From contig CBDFHC010000005.1 in assembly GCA_965247585.1 (NCBI GenBank), forward strand, positions 930,001-994,000: a stretch of 64,000 bases of DNA, in the 5' to 3' direction. Positions within the stretch are counted from its first letter, which is position 1, and the number at the start of each line of letters is the position of its first letter. This document shows positions 8,273 through 17,679 of the stretch, in pieces. Below the pieces are notes generated by a model. It did no database searches and was not told where the DNA came from. It saw nothing but the letters and a program-made list of their open reading frames with translations. This stretch comes from CBDFHC01 sp965247585. Its GTDB lineage: Bacteria; Chloroflexota; Dehalococcoidia; Lucifugimonadales; GCA-2712585. The position numbers and the translations under genes were made by a program.

Positions 8273-9682
8273 CTATTCCAATCCACCGGCGAGAACAGCT
8301 AGATTCTCCTCATCCGCCGCGATGAAAAGCGTTACATTCAGTGCATCTAGAGCGATTTGTACCGCGGTTTCCGGCCCCAGGGCCAGACCGGCGTACTGCC
8401 GGACAGCATCATCGAACTCCAGGGCGTCGGCGGCGGTGTCCCATTGGGAAAAGAGGGCCAGCGCCAGGCGGCCGCCGGCGTCCGTAAACAGAAGGTACCT
8501 GTCACCTCCCCAACCGGCGGCGGCGCGGGAGGCGGCGAAGGAGGACATCTCCTCGTCCAGGAAAATTCGGAGGAAGAATTCGCCCAGGGTATTCTCGTCC
8601 ACCAACTGCCAGCCCAGGTCCAACAGAGCCTGGTGGGCGGGCGCCGCCACGTCCACGGGCTGGTGGCCCTCCAGATACAGCTCCGGGTGGAGGACTTGCT
8701 CGGTGGAGACGGGGGGGTCCAAGTAGGCGGCGTCGACGCCCTCCCAGGAACCGGCGTCGAAGACCGCCCGAACAAAGTCAGACCCCTCCACGTATGGGAA
8801 GATCAGGTCCTGCTGGATGATGGCCGGGGCGTTGTCAAACACGTCTGATGAAGAGCTGGCGTCTCTGAACGCCCGGGAAAGCTCGGCGGCAGTAAAGCGG
8901 TCGAAGGCATAGGTGAGCTCGGTGAACTGGGCGTCGCCTTCTATCAGGGCCGTGACAGCGGAGGAGCGGTCGCGGTGGTGCCCCGCCTCGTCGCTGAGGC
9001 CGGCGATGTTGAAGTGCTGCTGCTGGAGGGCGTGCGTGTACTCATGGGCGACGGTCAGCTCTTCAACGATTCCCAGTTGGGGAGCGTCCGAGACGATGAA
9101 GAGCTCTTCGCCATCAGGGTTGAAGAGGCCAAGCACCCCTTCGCCCAGGAGGTCAAGATAGAGCTGCAATAGGTCCGTTTCCAAGTCAATCAGGCCAAGC
9201 ACCAAGAGCAACTGCTGGACTTTGAACAGGTCTTCTCTGTCCTCCTGGGTGATCTCCCGCTCCAGGTAGTCCGCCAGCTCTTCCGATGTCATAAGCTGGG
9301 GTGGCACGTCTCGGTGGAAGTCCAGGCCGCGCAAGCGAGGGAGCGCCAGAGTAACCCTGGCCACCATCTCATCAAGCTCCCCGGCGGGCGTTGGGGTGGT
9401 GGTGGGCGACGGGACGTCTGTGGACGTGGGTCCCGGTGTAGGAGTGGCGGTGGGAGCAGGCAGAGGGGTGGGGGTAAGAGTGGGCGCCGTGGCCGGCGGC
9501 TCCGTAGGCGTGTCGGTGGCCGTGGGTGAAGGCGTGGCGATTTGAGTCTCAGCGGCGGGTTGCGCTGTGACGGTGGGTGTTGATGTTGCCCCGGGGGTGG
9601 TGCTCAGGCGAGTGCAGGCCAGGGCGCCCAACAGCAGTAGGACGGCGGCCAGGACCAGGGACTTGTGGAGGAACGCGGGCAT
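8273..9682 (-). CDS. lipoprotein with HEYTH metallopeptidase-like domain
   Basis: 469 residues. A hydrophobic signal peptide ends in LGALAC, a lipobox, so the mature protein is probably lipid-anchored outside the membrane. Residues about 25-95 are a TP/TPTPT-rich linker. The body carries VEELTVAHEYTHALQQQHFN, an HExxH zinc site, and a TALIEGDAQFTELTY segment that can supply the third ligand. Family function is unproven. The simple proline/threonine linker matches secreted proteins of Chloroflexota. It is read in the same direction as the PAC2 gene (60-base gap). Confidence 0.82.
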   Translation of the reverse strand: MPAFLHKSLVLAAVLLLLGALACTRLSTTPGATSTPTVTAQPAAETQIATPSPTATDTPTEPPATAPTLTPTPLPAPTATPTPGPTSTDVPSPTTTPTPAGELDEMVARVTLALPRLRGLDFHRDVPPQLMTSEELADYLEREITQEDREDLFKVQQLLLVLGLIDLETDLLQLYLDLLGEGVLGLFNPDGEELFIVSDAPQLGIVEELTVAHEYTHALQQQHFNIAGLSDEAGHHRDRSSAVTALIEGDAQFTELTYAFDRFTAAELSRAFRDASSSSDVFDNAPAIIQQDLIFPYVEGSDFVRAVFDAGSWEGVDAAYLDPPVSTEQVLHPELYLEGHQPVDVAAPAHQALLDLGWQLVDENTLGEFFLRIFLDEEMSSFAASRAAAGWGGDRYLLFTDAGGRLALALFSQWDTAADALEFDDAVRQYAGLALGPETAVQIALDALNVTLFIAADEENLAVLAGGLE

Positions 9683-9866
9683 CAGCGAAGGGTCACGGGC
9701 CTATCTTGAGGATGTGGCATATGGTTTGATGTTGGAGACGGAGAAACAGGTGTAGGTTGGACGCATCAATATCTCAGGGAAACGTATACGCCAAGGGAAA
9801 GAAGGCGCCGCTTGCCGTGGCGGAACATAACCTCACGGCTGATGCAGATGGTACGTCAGAACCGGG

Positions 9867-10193
9867 CTAGAAGATTTTGCCGCCAACCCACACTTTTCCG
9901 CCGGCGCCGCAGTTTCGGCGGGCCACCACGGCGTCACGTGGGTCTCCTTCCCAAATCTGAACGCTGCCAGCCTGGGCAAAGGGGCCCATGAACTGCTGGA
10001 CGGCGTCCATGTCTGAGGCGGTGAGTATCATAAATAGGGTGTGGTCCTGGACCACGGCCTCGCCCTGAATCTAGATGCCGGCACGGCCGGCGTTCTCATG
10101 GGAGAGGTGTTGGAGCAGCATGGGACCCATTTTGACGTCACCGGCGGGGCAGTTTTCGGCGGGGTGCTGGTGGCGAGTGACGAAAAGGGCCGT
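9867..10193 (-). pseudogene. decayed small gene, DUF3303-like
   Basis: Read on the minus strand the frame gives ALFVTRHQHPAENCPAGD, KMGPMLLQHLSHENAGRAGI, a TAG stop (10071-10073), then IQGEAVVQDHTLFMILTASD and a C-terminal AQAGSVQIWEGDPRDAVVAR. This pattern is a known small soluble family of unproven function. The position expected for the start reads ACG behind a GGAGG site, so both the start codon and an internal codon look mutated. A shorter product from GTG 10055 (62 aa) would lack half the fold. Confidence 0.6.
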
Positions 10194-10505
10194 GGTACCT
10201 CCGTTTTGGCGATTCCAGGTAGAACTGGCAGGGCTTGCAGGGGCGTCAAGGTTAGCACAACAACGAAGTGGAGGCTAACGGTGGCGGGCGGGTGACCCTT
10301 GTCAGGATGCTGGGTGCGAACCCGCAACCCTGCCACCAGATAAAGATGGCAGACAGGCGACAGAAGAGCCGCGGCTGGCAAAAGCGACGCCATGCCGTTT
10401 AGAATCTCGCTAATCGATATTCATCACGATACCGGGCAGCGGTTGGCGTCACCTTGTCAGGTGGCGCAGAGTCCGTGCCCATGGCAATACTTTCCGGGAG
10501 GGTGA
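10194..10505. other. intergenic, no gene seen
   Basis: No reading frame with a ribosome site or family motif. GGGAGGG at 10497-10503 belongs to the following amidohydrolase. Confidence 0.5.
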
Positions 10506-11627
10506 ATGATGGCCGGCTATAGGGTCGTATCTTCAGACAACCACATCGTGGAGCCGCCGGACCTTTGGACGGCAAACATCGAGGCGCGCTTCCGGGAGCG
10601 GGCGCCGCAGATTGTCGAGGAGGAGGACGGCGAGTGGTGGGTGTGCGACGGGAAGCGCCTGCAAACGGGGTTCGGCTTCTCCGGGGCGCAGACGGGCATG
10701 CGGTTCGAGACGCCGCAGGAGATGACCGCCGGAGACGCATTCGAGAACGTGCGGCCGGGGGGCTACATACCTGAGGAGCAGGTCAAGGACATGGACATGG
10801 ACGGCGTGGACGTCAGCATCATCTATCCTAGCCTGGGGCTGCAGCTATTTCGGGTGCCGGAAAACGAGCTGCTCAACGCAGTCTTCCGCACCTACAACGA
10901 CTGGGTGGCTGAGTTCTGTAGCGCCTCGCCCCAGCGGCTCTCGGGCATCGCCATGATTAACGTGGACGTGATCGAAGAAGCGGTGCGGGAGCTGGAACGC
11001 TGCAAGCAGATGCGTATGACCGGGGCGATGATCCCGGTCTACCCGCTGGAGGGCCACCGCTACGACTCGCCGGAGTACGAGCCTTTTTGGGAGGCGGCCA
11101 ACCGGCTGGAGATGCCGATTAGTCTTCATGCCGCCACCAACCGGGTGGGTTCCGGCGAGGGCGAGCCCGACGGCAGCCGCCGCCTGGCCACTCTCATCAA
11201 CTCCGCCCACTACGCCCTGATGTCTATCACGGACCTGATCTTCACCGGCGTCTTCGAGCGGTATCCCAAGCTGCAAGTTGGCTCCGTGGAGCACGAGATC
11301 GCCTGGGCGGCGCACCTGGTGGAGCGAATGGACTGGAACTATCAGCAGCGAGAGGCGGCGCAGAGGAGCTACCGATTCAAGGAGGATATGCTGCCCAGCG
11401 GCTACTTCCGGCGCAACGTGTTCGTTGGCTTTCAGGAGGACGCCCTGGGCATCCGGCTACGGGACTACATCGGCGTGGAGACGCTGCAGTGGGGCTCTGA
11501 CTACCCGCACCAGGAGTCCACCTTCCCTCGCAGCCGTCAGATATTGGAGGAGATACTTTCGGAGTGCACCGAAGAGGAGAAGGCGATGATCGCCGGGGGC
11601 AACGCGGCCCGGGTCTACCGGGTGTAG
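10506..11627 (+). CDS. amidohydrolase 2 family metal-dependent hydrolase
   Basis: 373 residues of the amidohydrolase-related TIM-barrel superfamily (the 2-amino-3-carboxymuconate semialdehyde decarboxylase-like branch). Recognisable are SSDNHIVEPPDLW at the N-terminus, the ISLHAATN histidine, LQVGSVEHEIAW, and WGSDYPHQESTFPRS, where the aspartate and histidine match the family's metal/catalytic residues. Two consecutive ATGs (10506, 10509) follow GGGAGGG. Its best relative in the window is the same-length gene at 12300-13421. Substrate unknown; this family is often expanded in SAR202-type Chloroflexota. Confidence 0.88.
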   Translation: MMAGYRVVSSDNHIVEPPDLWTANIEARFRERAPQIVEEEDGEWWVCDGKRLQTGFGFSGAQTGMRFETPQEMTAGDAFENVRPGGYIPEEQVKDMDMDGVDVSIIYPSLGLQLFRVPENELLNAVFRTYNDWVAEFCSASPQRLSGIAMINVDVIEEAVRELERCKQMRMTGAMIPVYPLEGHRYDSPEYEPFWEAANRLEMPISLHAATNRVGSGEGEPDGSRRLATLINSAHYALMSITDLIFTGVFERYPKLQVGSVEHEIAWAAHLVERMDWNYQQREAAQRSYRFKEDMLPSGYFRRNVFVGFQEDALGIRLRDYIGVETLQWGSDYPHQESTFPRSRQILEEILSECTEEEKAMIAGGNAARVYRV

Positions 11628-11677
11628 GGCGATTTTCTCTAAACCAGGCCGTCAGCCCGCCCAAGGTTGATAAGTGG

Positions 11678-11701
11678 CCCCTCAGTGCGAGGGGTCATTT
11701 T
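11678..11701 (+). terminator. Rho-independent terminator
   Basis: CCCCTC and GAGGGG form a six-pair stem around AGTGC, followed by TCATTTT. It lies 50 bases after the amidohydrolase stop. Confidence 0.7.
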
Positions 11702-11714
11702 GTGCCGCCAAATA

Positions 11715-11800
11715 TGGTGCCGGGGGCGGGATTCGAACCCACACACCCGTGAAGGTAGCGGATTTTAAGTCCGCCGCGTCTACCATTCCGCCACCCCGGC
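11715..11800 (-). tRNA. tRNA-Leu (UAA)
   Basis: On the minus strand GCCGGGG pairs with CCCCGGC; the long variable arm and the anticodon loop ACTTAAAAT identify class-II tRNA-Leu with anticodon TAA. CCA is encoded at 11717-11715. Confidence 0.95.
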
Positions 11801-11825
11801 AAGACTAACCAGCCCTAATAAAGAA

Positions 11826-11850
11826 AGGGGCCCCTGCGGAGAGGCCCCTC
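11826..11850 (-). terminator. terminator between tRNA genes
   Basis: AGGGGCC and GGCCCCT form a seven-pair stem with a T-rich run on the minus-strand side (CTTTCTTTATT). It is placed to end the tRNA-Leu(GAG)/tRNA-Cys transcript. Confidence 0.65.
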
Positions 11851-11868
11851 TACTATTTACTGTATTCT

Positions 11869-11944
11869 TGGAGGCGACGGGCGGAATCGAACCGCCGAAT
11901 AGAGGTTTTGCAGACCTCCGCCTTAACCACTTGGCTACGTCGCC
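11869..11944 (-). tRNA. tRNA-Cys (GCA)
   Basis: The acceptor stem GGCGACG pairs with CGTCGCC; the anticodon loop CTGCAAA carries GCA; the T-loop is GGTTCGATTCC; CCA is encoded. Confidence 0.95.
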
Positions 11945-11960
11945 TTGGATACGCTCCTAT

Positions 11961-12047
11961 TGGTGCCGAGAGCGGGACTTGAACCCACACGGGCTTACGC
12001 CCACAGCCCCCTCAAGACTGCGTGTCTACCAGTTCCACCACCTCGGC
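11961..12047 (-). tRNA. tRNA-Leu (GAG)
   Basis: The acceptor stem GCCGAGG pairs with CTCTCGGC; the anticodon loop CTTGAGG carries GAG; there is a long variable arm of class-II type; CCA is encoded at the 3' end. It is 16 bases upstream of tRNA-Cys and likely co-transcribed. Confidence 0.95.
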
Positions 12048-12194
12048 ACTGGCAAGGGACAATACTATAGCAGAGACGAACATTAACCTAAACAGTGCCA
12101 CGGTGCCCGGCGTCCCGTTCCCCAGGGTCTCCTTCGGTCCAGCGCCAGTAGCCCTAGGTGCGGAACTAACCATGGCACGTTGGTCTTTTCAATT

Positions 12195-12228
12195 ATACCA
12201 TCCGCCTCACATATACCATCCGCCTCAC
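12195..12228. repeat. 18-bp tandem repeat, two copies
   Basis: ATACCATCCGCCTCACAT is followed at once by a second, 16-base copy, in the spacer between tRNA-Leu and the amidohydrolase gene. No role is evident. Confidence 0.6.
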
Positions 12229-12299
12229 AAGTACGAAGGCGGAGATTGCCACGGCTGGGCGGGGACGGATGTGCGCCCTGGGGGGGGGTCAGGCAGCGA

Positions 12300-13421
12300 T
12301 CAGTCGAACCGGTAGATGCGGGCGGCGTTTCCTCCAACGATTTTGGCCTGCTCGTCCTCGGGTACGCCGTCCAGGATGCTGTCCAGGATATCCCGGGACT
12401 TGGGGAAGGTGGACTCGGCGTGGGGGTAATCTGAGCCCCAGAGCAGGTTGTCGACGCCGATCATGTGGCGAAGCTGGATACCCAGGGCGTCCTCCTGAAA
12501 GCTGTGGAAGACGTTGCGGCTCATGAAGTCGCTGGGCAGGGTATCGCCCTGGAACCGGTAGGGTGTGCCATATTCCCGCTCAATATAGCTGGAGTCCAGC
12601 CGGCTAATGAAATAGGGTATCCAACCCAGCTCGTGCTCAACGCTGACCAGTTTAATATCCGGGTAGCGCTCCAGCACGCCGGCGTAAATGATGTGTGAAA
12701 GGGACATGCGGACCCAGTAGTCGTACTGATTTCTATCGGCGCCGGTCTGGACCGCCTTGCCGTCCTGGCTGACCTGGGCGCCGCCGGGGCGGTTGGTGGT
12801 GACGTGGAGACTGATTGGGAGGCCCACCTCTTCTGCGGCGGCCCAGAAAGGCTCGTACATATCCAGGTCGTAGGTCTGGTGAGAGCGAGGGAAGGAGCTG
12901 ATCATAGCCCCCGCCAGCCCCCGGTCCGCGGCGCGGCGCAGCTCCGCTATCCCCTCTGTCACGCCGTCGTCCAGAATGATCATCGCCACACCCTTTAGCC
13001 GCTGGGGATGGCTTTCGCAGAAGTCCGCCACCCAATCGTTGTAGGTGGAAAATATGGGGCGAGCCAATTCCGCGTTCTCAAAGCCAAACAGGCCCAAGCC
13101 TAGCGAAGGATAGACTACTCCGCCGTAAACGCCGTCCAGTTCCATATCCTTGACGTGCTTATCTGGGATGTATCCGCCGGGCCGCACGTTGGCGAAACTC
13201 CCCTCCTGCCTGATCTTTTCCGGCGTGTCAAAGCGCAGCCCAGCCCCTGAGGTGGCGCCAAAGGAGGCTATCCTCTTCTGGCCAACGACCCACCAGTCGT
13301 CGGGGTCCCCCACTTCCAGGTGGGGGATATTGTCACCGTAGCCGGCGTCCATGCGGTCCAGCCACAGGTTGGGGGGCTCCACCACGTGAGAATCCGAAGA
13401 GATTACTCTGAATCCGGCCAT
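12300..13421 (-). CDS. amidohydrolase 2 family metal-dependent hydrolase
   Basis: 373 residues, exactly the length of its relative at 10506-11627 and alignable throughout: SSDSHVVEPPNLW, ISLHVTTNRPGG, IKLVSVEHELGW, WGSDYPHAESTFPKS. The ATG at 13421 follows AGGAGG; the frame remains open for about 100 codons upstream, but that part is not family-like and is taken as non-coding. The two amidohydrolases face each other across the tRNA cluster, an arrangement consistent with an inverted duplication followed by divergence. Substrate unknown. Confidence 0.88.
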   Translation of the reverse strand: MAGFRVISSDSHVVEPPNLWLDRMDAGYGDNIPHLEVGDPDDWWVVGQKRIASFGATSGAGLRFDTPEKIRQEGSFANVRPGGYIPDKHVKDMELDGVYGGVVYPSLGLGLFGFENAELARPIFSTYNDWVADFCESHPQRLKGVAMIILDDGVTEGIAELRRAADRGLAGAMISSFPRSHQTYDLDMYEPFWAAAEEVGLPISLHVTTNRPGGAQVSQDGKAVQTGADRNQYDYWVRMSLSHIIYAGVLERYPDIKLVSVEHELGWIPYFISRLDSSYIEREYGTPYRFQGDTLPSDFMSRNVFHSFQEDALGIQLRHMIGVDNLLWGSDYPHAESTFPKSRDILDSILDGVPEDEQAKIVGGNAARIYRFD

Positions 13422-13467
13422 TTCGTGCCTCCTGGTCTGCTTGCTTATTGGTTTGCGCCGATACCTG

Positions 13468-14697
13468 CTAAGGGATTCCCACCACTTGATGGAAGGCCTT
13501 GGCCATTCGCTCCATTCCCTCCCAGGTCTGCTCCTCGGTGGGAAGAGCGTAGCAAAGCCTAACATAGTTGTGGCCGTTACGGCTGTCGTCCTCGGGGTAG
13601 GCGGCCCACTCAGGCCCCGAGTTGTAGGCCACGCCCTGCTCCCGGGCCGCCGCCACCACCGTCCGAACGTCGACGTTTTCGGGGAACCGGACCCAGAGGA
13701 ACATGCCGCCGCGGGGGACATCAACGTGGACTAACGGGCCGAAATGCTCACCCAGCGCGGCCATCATAGTATCCCGCTTCCGCTCTAGGCCGGAGCGAAG
13801 ATGGTCCATGTGGCTCTCGAAGTTGTGCTCTAGGAAATCGGCCACCACCATCTGGCTCAGGGTGCCGGTCCCGATGTCCGTCTTGAGGGCCAGCATCTGT
13901 CCCATGACCTGCCAGGGGGCCACCACGTAGCCCAGCCTGACCCCGGGAGCCAGGGACTTGGAGAAGGATCCCACGTGCAAGACGAAGTTGGAATCATCCA
14001 GCGAGCGGATGGCGTGCTCATATTCGCGCTCGAATATCAGGTCGGCGTAGCACTCGTCCTCGAAGATGGGCACCCCATACTTCTGACTGAGCCGGAGCAT
14101 TTCGCGGCGGCGATCCATGCTCAAGGTGGTGCCGGTGGGGTTGTGCAGCGTGGGGATGGTGTAGATGAATTTGGGCGTCACGCCCTTCCCTTGCAGCTCC
14201 GACAGCGTCGCCTCCAGCCGGTCCATCCGCATGCCCCCTTCGTCCAACGGGACGCCGACGATGTTGACGTTACGTCGACGCAGGTTGACCAGCGTGCCGG
14301 CGTAGGAGAAGAGCTCGGTTATCACGGTGTCGCCCGGCTCCAGCAGCGAGTCCATGACCAGGAGGATGCCCTGCTGAGAGCCGGAGGTGACGATTACCTC
14401 GTCGGTGGAAACGTTGATGCCGCGGTGCCGGGCCATCTTCTGCACCAGGAACTCTCGCATGGGCAGGTAGCCTAGCAGGCTCCCGTTGGTCTGGTGCTCC
14501 GGGTAGACGGCCAGCGTCCGGCCATCGTTCCGCAGCGCCCGGGTGGCGGACTCGATGAAACCCTCAATGGGCAGCAGGTCCGGGCTGCCGTGGCCGTAGG
14601 TGAAGTTGAAGGGCGGGAGATCCGTGGAGGGTGGGGCGGAGGGCGCCGGTAGATTCTTGGCGAACATCGCCGAGTAGTCCAGGCTGTTTGCAGTCAT
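13468..14697 (-). CDS. PLP-dependent aminotransferase, class I/II
   Basis: 409 residues of fold-type I, closest in pattern to 2-aminoadipate/MocR-like aminotransferases. The Schiff-base lysine lies in HVGSFSKSLAPGVRLGY; TSGSQQGILLVMDSLLEPGD, IPTLHNPTG and EDECYAD are the cofactor-contact segments. The ATG follows GGGAGGGG. It lies 46 bases upstream of the amidohydrolase gene in the same direction and may be co-transcribed. Substrate cannot be assigned. Confidence 0.9.
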   Translation of the reverse strand: MTANSLDYSAMFAKNLPAPSAPPSTDLPPFNFTYGHGSPDLLPIEGFIESATRALRNDGRTLAVYPEHQTNGSLLGYLPMREFLVQKMARHRGINVSTDEVIVTSGSQQGILLVMDSLLEPGDTVITELFSYAGTLVNLRRRNVNIVGVPLDEGGMRMDRLEATLSELQGKGVTPKFIYTIPTLHNPTGTTLSMDRRREMLRLSQKYGVPIFEDECYADLIFEREYEHAIRSLDDSNFVLHVGSFSKSLAPGVRLGYVVAPWQVMGQMLALKTDIGTGTLSQMVVADFLEHNFESHMDHLRSGLERKRDTMMAALGEHFGPLVHVDVPRGGMFLWVRFPENVDVRTVVAAAREQGVAYNSGPEWAAYPEDDSRNGHNYVRLCYALPTEEQTWEGMERMAKAFHQVVGIP

Positions 14698-14871
14698 TTC
14701 CCCTCCCGAAGGTGATAGGACTTTTCTATGGCAGTGGACACCTAGTTTAGCCCGTCACGGCGTTCAGTCAACGTTTCTTCTTCCGGCCTACGGAGGGCGT
14801 CTGTCCTGAGCTGCGGCTAGATGCGGAAGTTGACCGCGTCAGCTTACAGGCCAGAGTTTGGGCTAGATTAC

Positions 14872-16305
14872 TCAGGTAAGGGGTTTGCTGAGGACGGCGG
14901 GATCGATCTTGCGCGGGATGAGCCTGCCATCGTTCGGGCATCCGTACAAGTTGCCGTTCTCCAGCATCACCTTGCCCCGGAGGCAGACCACCGAGGGCCA
15001 GCCCTGCACCTGCCACCCTTCCCAGGGCGTGTAGTCGCCAAGGTGGAGGTCCGCTGCGGTGACGGTCCGTTTGACGGAGGGGTCCATGATGACGATATCG
15101 GCATCGCTGCCCTGGGCGATGGCGCCCTTGCGGGGGTAGAAGCCCAGCAGCTTTGCCGGATTCGTGGAGGTGATTTCGACGTACCGCTCCAGGGACATGC
15201 CTTGCTTGACCACGCCCTCGGAGTAGGCCACGCCCATACGGATCTCGATGCCATTATTGCCGCCCTGAACGTCCAGCACGGTGCGGCCGCGGGTCTTATC
15301 GGCGTAGCTGGTGCCGATGGCGTCGGTGGCGAGGATGTTCAGGTCACCGCGCATCAGACCGTCCCAGAGCCTGCGCCGGTCATCCTCGGACTTGGTGGAG
15401 GGGTAGGTGTGGTACTTCATACCGTCGTGCTCGTGGTAGTTCTGGGAGTTGAAGGAGCAGTAGAGGAGGATGGTCTCGCCGTCCACCGGATGGCCGTTGG
15501 CGCGGGACTCCGCGATGGCGTTGACGCCTTCCCGGGCGCTGGTGTGGACGATGTACATGGCGGCGCCGGTGTGCTCCGCGATCCGGACGGCGCGGCGCAC
15601 GGCCAGGTCTTCCGAGAGGTTTGAACGAATCTCCGGTAGGTGGTGCCAGGACCACCGTTCCTCCTCCTGGGCCAGGGCGTAGTTCCACTGCACCATCTCG
15701 TCGTCCTCGGCATGGATGGCCACGATGCCGCCGTGGCGGGCGGTCTGCTCCATGATGGAGGCAAGCTGGCCGGAGCCGATGAGCATGATAGGGCGGCCCG
15801 GCGCCGGGGCGTGGTTGGTGGTGAATACCTTGACGCTGGGGAACCCGGCGTTTATCAACTCGCCTATCTGGCCGATGGTCCGTGGCGTTGCGTTGGGGCC
15901 CTGGTAGGTGCAGTGGGCGGAGTAGTCCACATACATGTGGCCTGGGAAGCGGTCCATGTGGTCATGCACGGCCCGCAGCACGTCGCCGTCAGGTGACTGG
16001 GTCGCAGTGGCGAAGTCGAGCATGGTGGTGGTGCCGCCCCAGAGGGCGGCCAGGGATAGCTCCTCCGGCCCGGCGGTGACGTTGCCCCAGAAGGAGCTGA
16101 GGTCCGAAAAGCCCACGTGGGTGTGTGCCTCGATGCCGCCGGGGATGACGATCTTGCCCATGGCATCAATGGTCTTGCCGGCCTCCGGGGGAGGGTCCGC
16201 CGGAGGCGCCGCGGAGACGATCTTCTCACCCTGGACCCCCACGTCCCAGCGGCGCACGCCTCCGGGGGTGACAACGCTCCCGCCGCTAATTAACAGGTCC
16301 AGCAT
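14872..16305 (-). CDS. dihydropyrimidinase / D-hydantoinase-like cyclic amidohydrolase
   Basis: 477 residues. The metal site is visible: EAHTHVGF (HxH), the lysine of FPSVKVFTTN that would be carbamylated, histidines in VAIHAEDDEM and MYIVHTSAREG, and the aspartate of ILATDAIGTS. The C-terminal GLIPRKID-type tail is normal. These enzymes open cyclic diamides such as dihydropyrimidines or hydantoins. The ATG at 16305 follows AGGAGG by six bases, so the 26 extra codons of the longest frame are not used. An IS630 copy lies about 135 bases upstream. Confidence 0.9.
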   Translation of the reverse strand: MLDLLISGGSVVTPGGVRRWDVGVQGEKIVSAAPPADPPPEAGKTIDAMGKIVIPGGIEAHTHVGFSDLSSFWGNVTAGPEELSLAALWGGTTTMLDFATATQSPDGDVLRAVHDHMDRFPGHMYVDYSAHCTYQGPNATPRTIGQIGELINAGFPSVKVFTTNHAPAPGRPIMLIGSGQLASIMEQTARHGGIVAIHAEDDEMVQWNYALAQEEERWSWHHLPEIRSNLSEDLAVRRAVRIAEHTGAAMYIVHTSAREGVNAIAESRANGHPVDGETILLYCSFNSQNYHEHDGMKYHTYPSTKSEDDRRRLWDGLMRGDLNILATDAIGTSYADKTRGRTVLDVQGGNNGIEIRMGVAYSEGVVKQGMSLERYVEITSTNPAKLLGFYPRKGAIAQGSDADIVIMDPSVKRTVTAADLHLGDYTPWEGWQVQGWPSVVCLRGKVMLENGNLYGCPNDGRLIPRKIDPAVLSKPLT

Positions 16306-16532
16306 CCCGGGCCTCCTACGCGCAGTTGTGTGGATAGTAAAAGGGATTGGGGCCGGGTTGTCACGTGGGGGAGGCGATGGCAAAGGGACGCTGATGGAAT
16401 TCCCTCGTGTTCCGGATTCGAATCTCAGAACTGTTGACTAGTACTCAGTCAACTCGGTTTTGGTAATTGTTTAAGAAAACGTCTAAGGTTGCTACCCTTT
16501 TTTAGGAGTGTTGACGTAGGAGGGTGGCAGCC

Positions 16533-17002
16533 ATGGGACGAGAACGGTATGTGGTCCGGTTGGAAAGGGAAGAACGAGACCAGTTGGAACGACTGATTCG
16601 CGGGGGAAAGAGCCCAGCGCGAAAGGTTGCCCGGGCCCGTATTCTGCTAAAGGCAGATACGGGCTGGGGGGTGATCGCATCGTGGAGGCGCTGGACACGT
16701 CTGCGGGTACGGTGTGCCGTACCAAGCGGCGGTACCTGGAGGGAGGACTGAAGCGGGCCTTGGAGGAAGATCCTCGGCCAGGACATCCGACCAAACTGGA
16801 TGAGCGGGGGGAAGCGCACCTGATTGCCCTGGCGTGCAGCGAGGCCCCTCCAGGCCATGACCACTGGACCCTGCGGCTCCTGGCAAACAAGGTGGTGGAG
16901 TTGGGGCTGGCGCCCTCCATGTCCCACGAGGGAATTCGCAAGCGGTTGAAAAAAACAGTCTCAAGCCATGGCAGAAGAAGGAGTGGTGTATTCCCCAGGT
17001 GA
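16533..17002 (+). pseudogene. IS630 transposase OrfA, frameshifted
   Basis: The start and N-terminal helix-turn-helix (GRERYVVRLEREERDQLERL) match the intact copies, but GATCGCAT replaces GATGCGCAT near 16675. The frame ends at 16751 instead of running to 17002. The A7 run at 16949-16955, where intact copies must shift frame, is unchanged. Confidence 0.85.
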
Positions 17003-17646
17003 GCGCCGAGTTTGTGGCGTGTATGGAGGATGTGCTGGACCTTTATGCGGAACCCTATGACCCAGAGCGCCCGGTGGTCTGTTTCGACGAGACCTCCAAG
17101 CAGTTGCTGGCGGAAAAGAGGTCTCCGATCCCGCCCAAGCCGGCACGACGGGAGCGATACGATTACGAGTACCAGCGCAATGGCACCCGAAACCTGTTCA
17201 TGCTGTGCGAGCCCCTGGCGGGCTGGAGGCATGTGGCAGTGACCGAACGTCGCACCATGGTGGACTTCGCTCAGCAGATGCGGTGGCTGGCCGATGAAGC
17301 TTACCCAGCGTCCGAGAAGATCCGGGTGGTGCTGGACAACCTCAACACCCACAAACCAGCTTCCCTCTACGAAACCTTCGAGCCCAAGGAGGCTAGGCGA
17401 ATACGCAAACGCTTGGAGTTTCACTACACTCCCAAGCACGGTAGTTGGCTCAACATGGCAGAGATCGAGTTCAGTGTCTTGGCCAGGCGAGTCCTGCGCC
17501 GGCGTATTGCCGATGAAGAGACTTTGAGTGGCGAGATCGCGGCCCTGGAGGCAGAACGAAACCAAGCCGGAGCAACCATTGACTGGAGATTCTCCACTGT
17601 GGACGCCCGAGTCAAGCTTCACCATCTCTATCCTGCCAACAATTAG
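16999..17646 (+). CDS. IS630 transposase OrfB (DDE domain)
   Basis: 215 residues with the DDE_3 catalytic core: D in VVCFDET, D in VVLDNLNTHK, E in LNMAEIEFSV. The frame opens with GTG overlapping the end of OrfA but is expected to be made as an OrfA-OrfB fusion by a -1 shift. In this copy OrfA is broken, so a full transposase is unlikely. Confidence 0.85.
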   Translation: MSAEFVACMEDVLDLYAEPYDPERPVVCFDETSKQLLAEKRSPIPPKPARRERYDYEYQRNGTRNLFMLCEPLAGWRHVAVTERRTMVDFAQQMRWLADEAYPASEKIRVVLDNLNTHKPASLYETFEPKEARRIRKRLEFHYTPKHGSWLNMAEIEFSVLARRVLRRRIADEETLSGEIAALEAERNQAGATIDWRFSTVDARVKLHHLYPANN

Positions 17647-17679
17647 GTTGACTGAGTACTAGCTATCGTATTCCGGAGT

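Larger units (their letters stand above)
16441..17659 (+). mobile_element. IS630-family element, copy 1 (defective)
   Basis: A 1219-bp element flanked by TA on both sides (16439-16440, 17660-17661), the IS630 target. The ends are perfect 13-bp inverted repeats, GTACTCAGTCAAC. Three other nearly identical copies lie at 21624, 36789 and 52263. This copy has lost one G near 16675, which breaks its first reading frame. Confidence 0.93.

Noticed and set aside
12300..13724. Longer amidohydrolase start at 13724
   Set aside because: The extra 100 residues are arginine/proline-rich noise overlapping the aminotransferase; ATG 13421 has AGGAGG and matches the paralogue's length.
16492..17625. Long minus-strand frame of 377 codons across IS630 (and equivalents in the other copies)
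   Set aside because: It is antisense to the transposase, starts and stops with the IS, and has no motif or ribosome site; the frame stays open only because of the codon bias of the sense strand.
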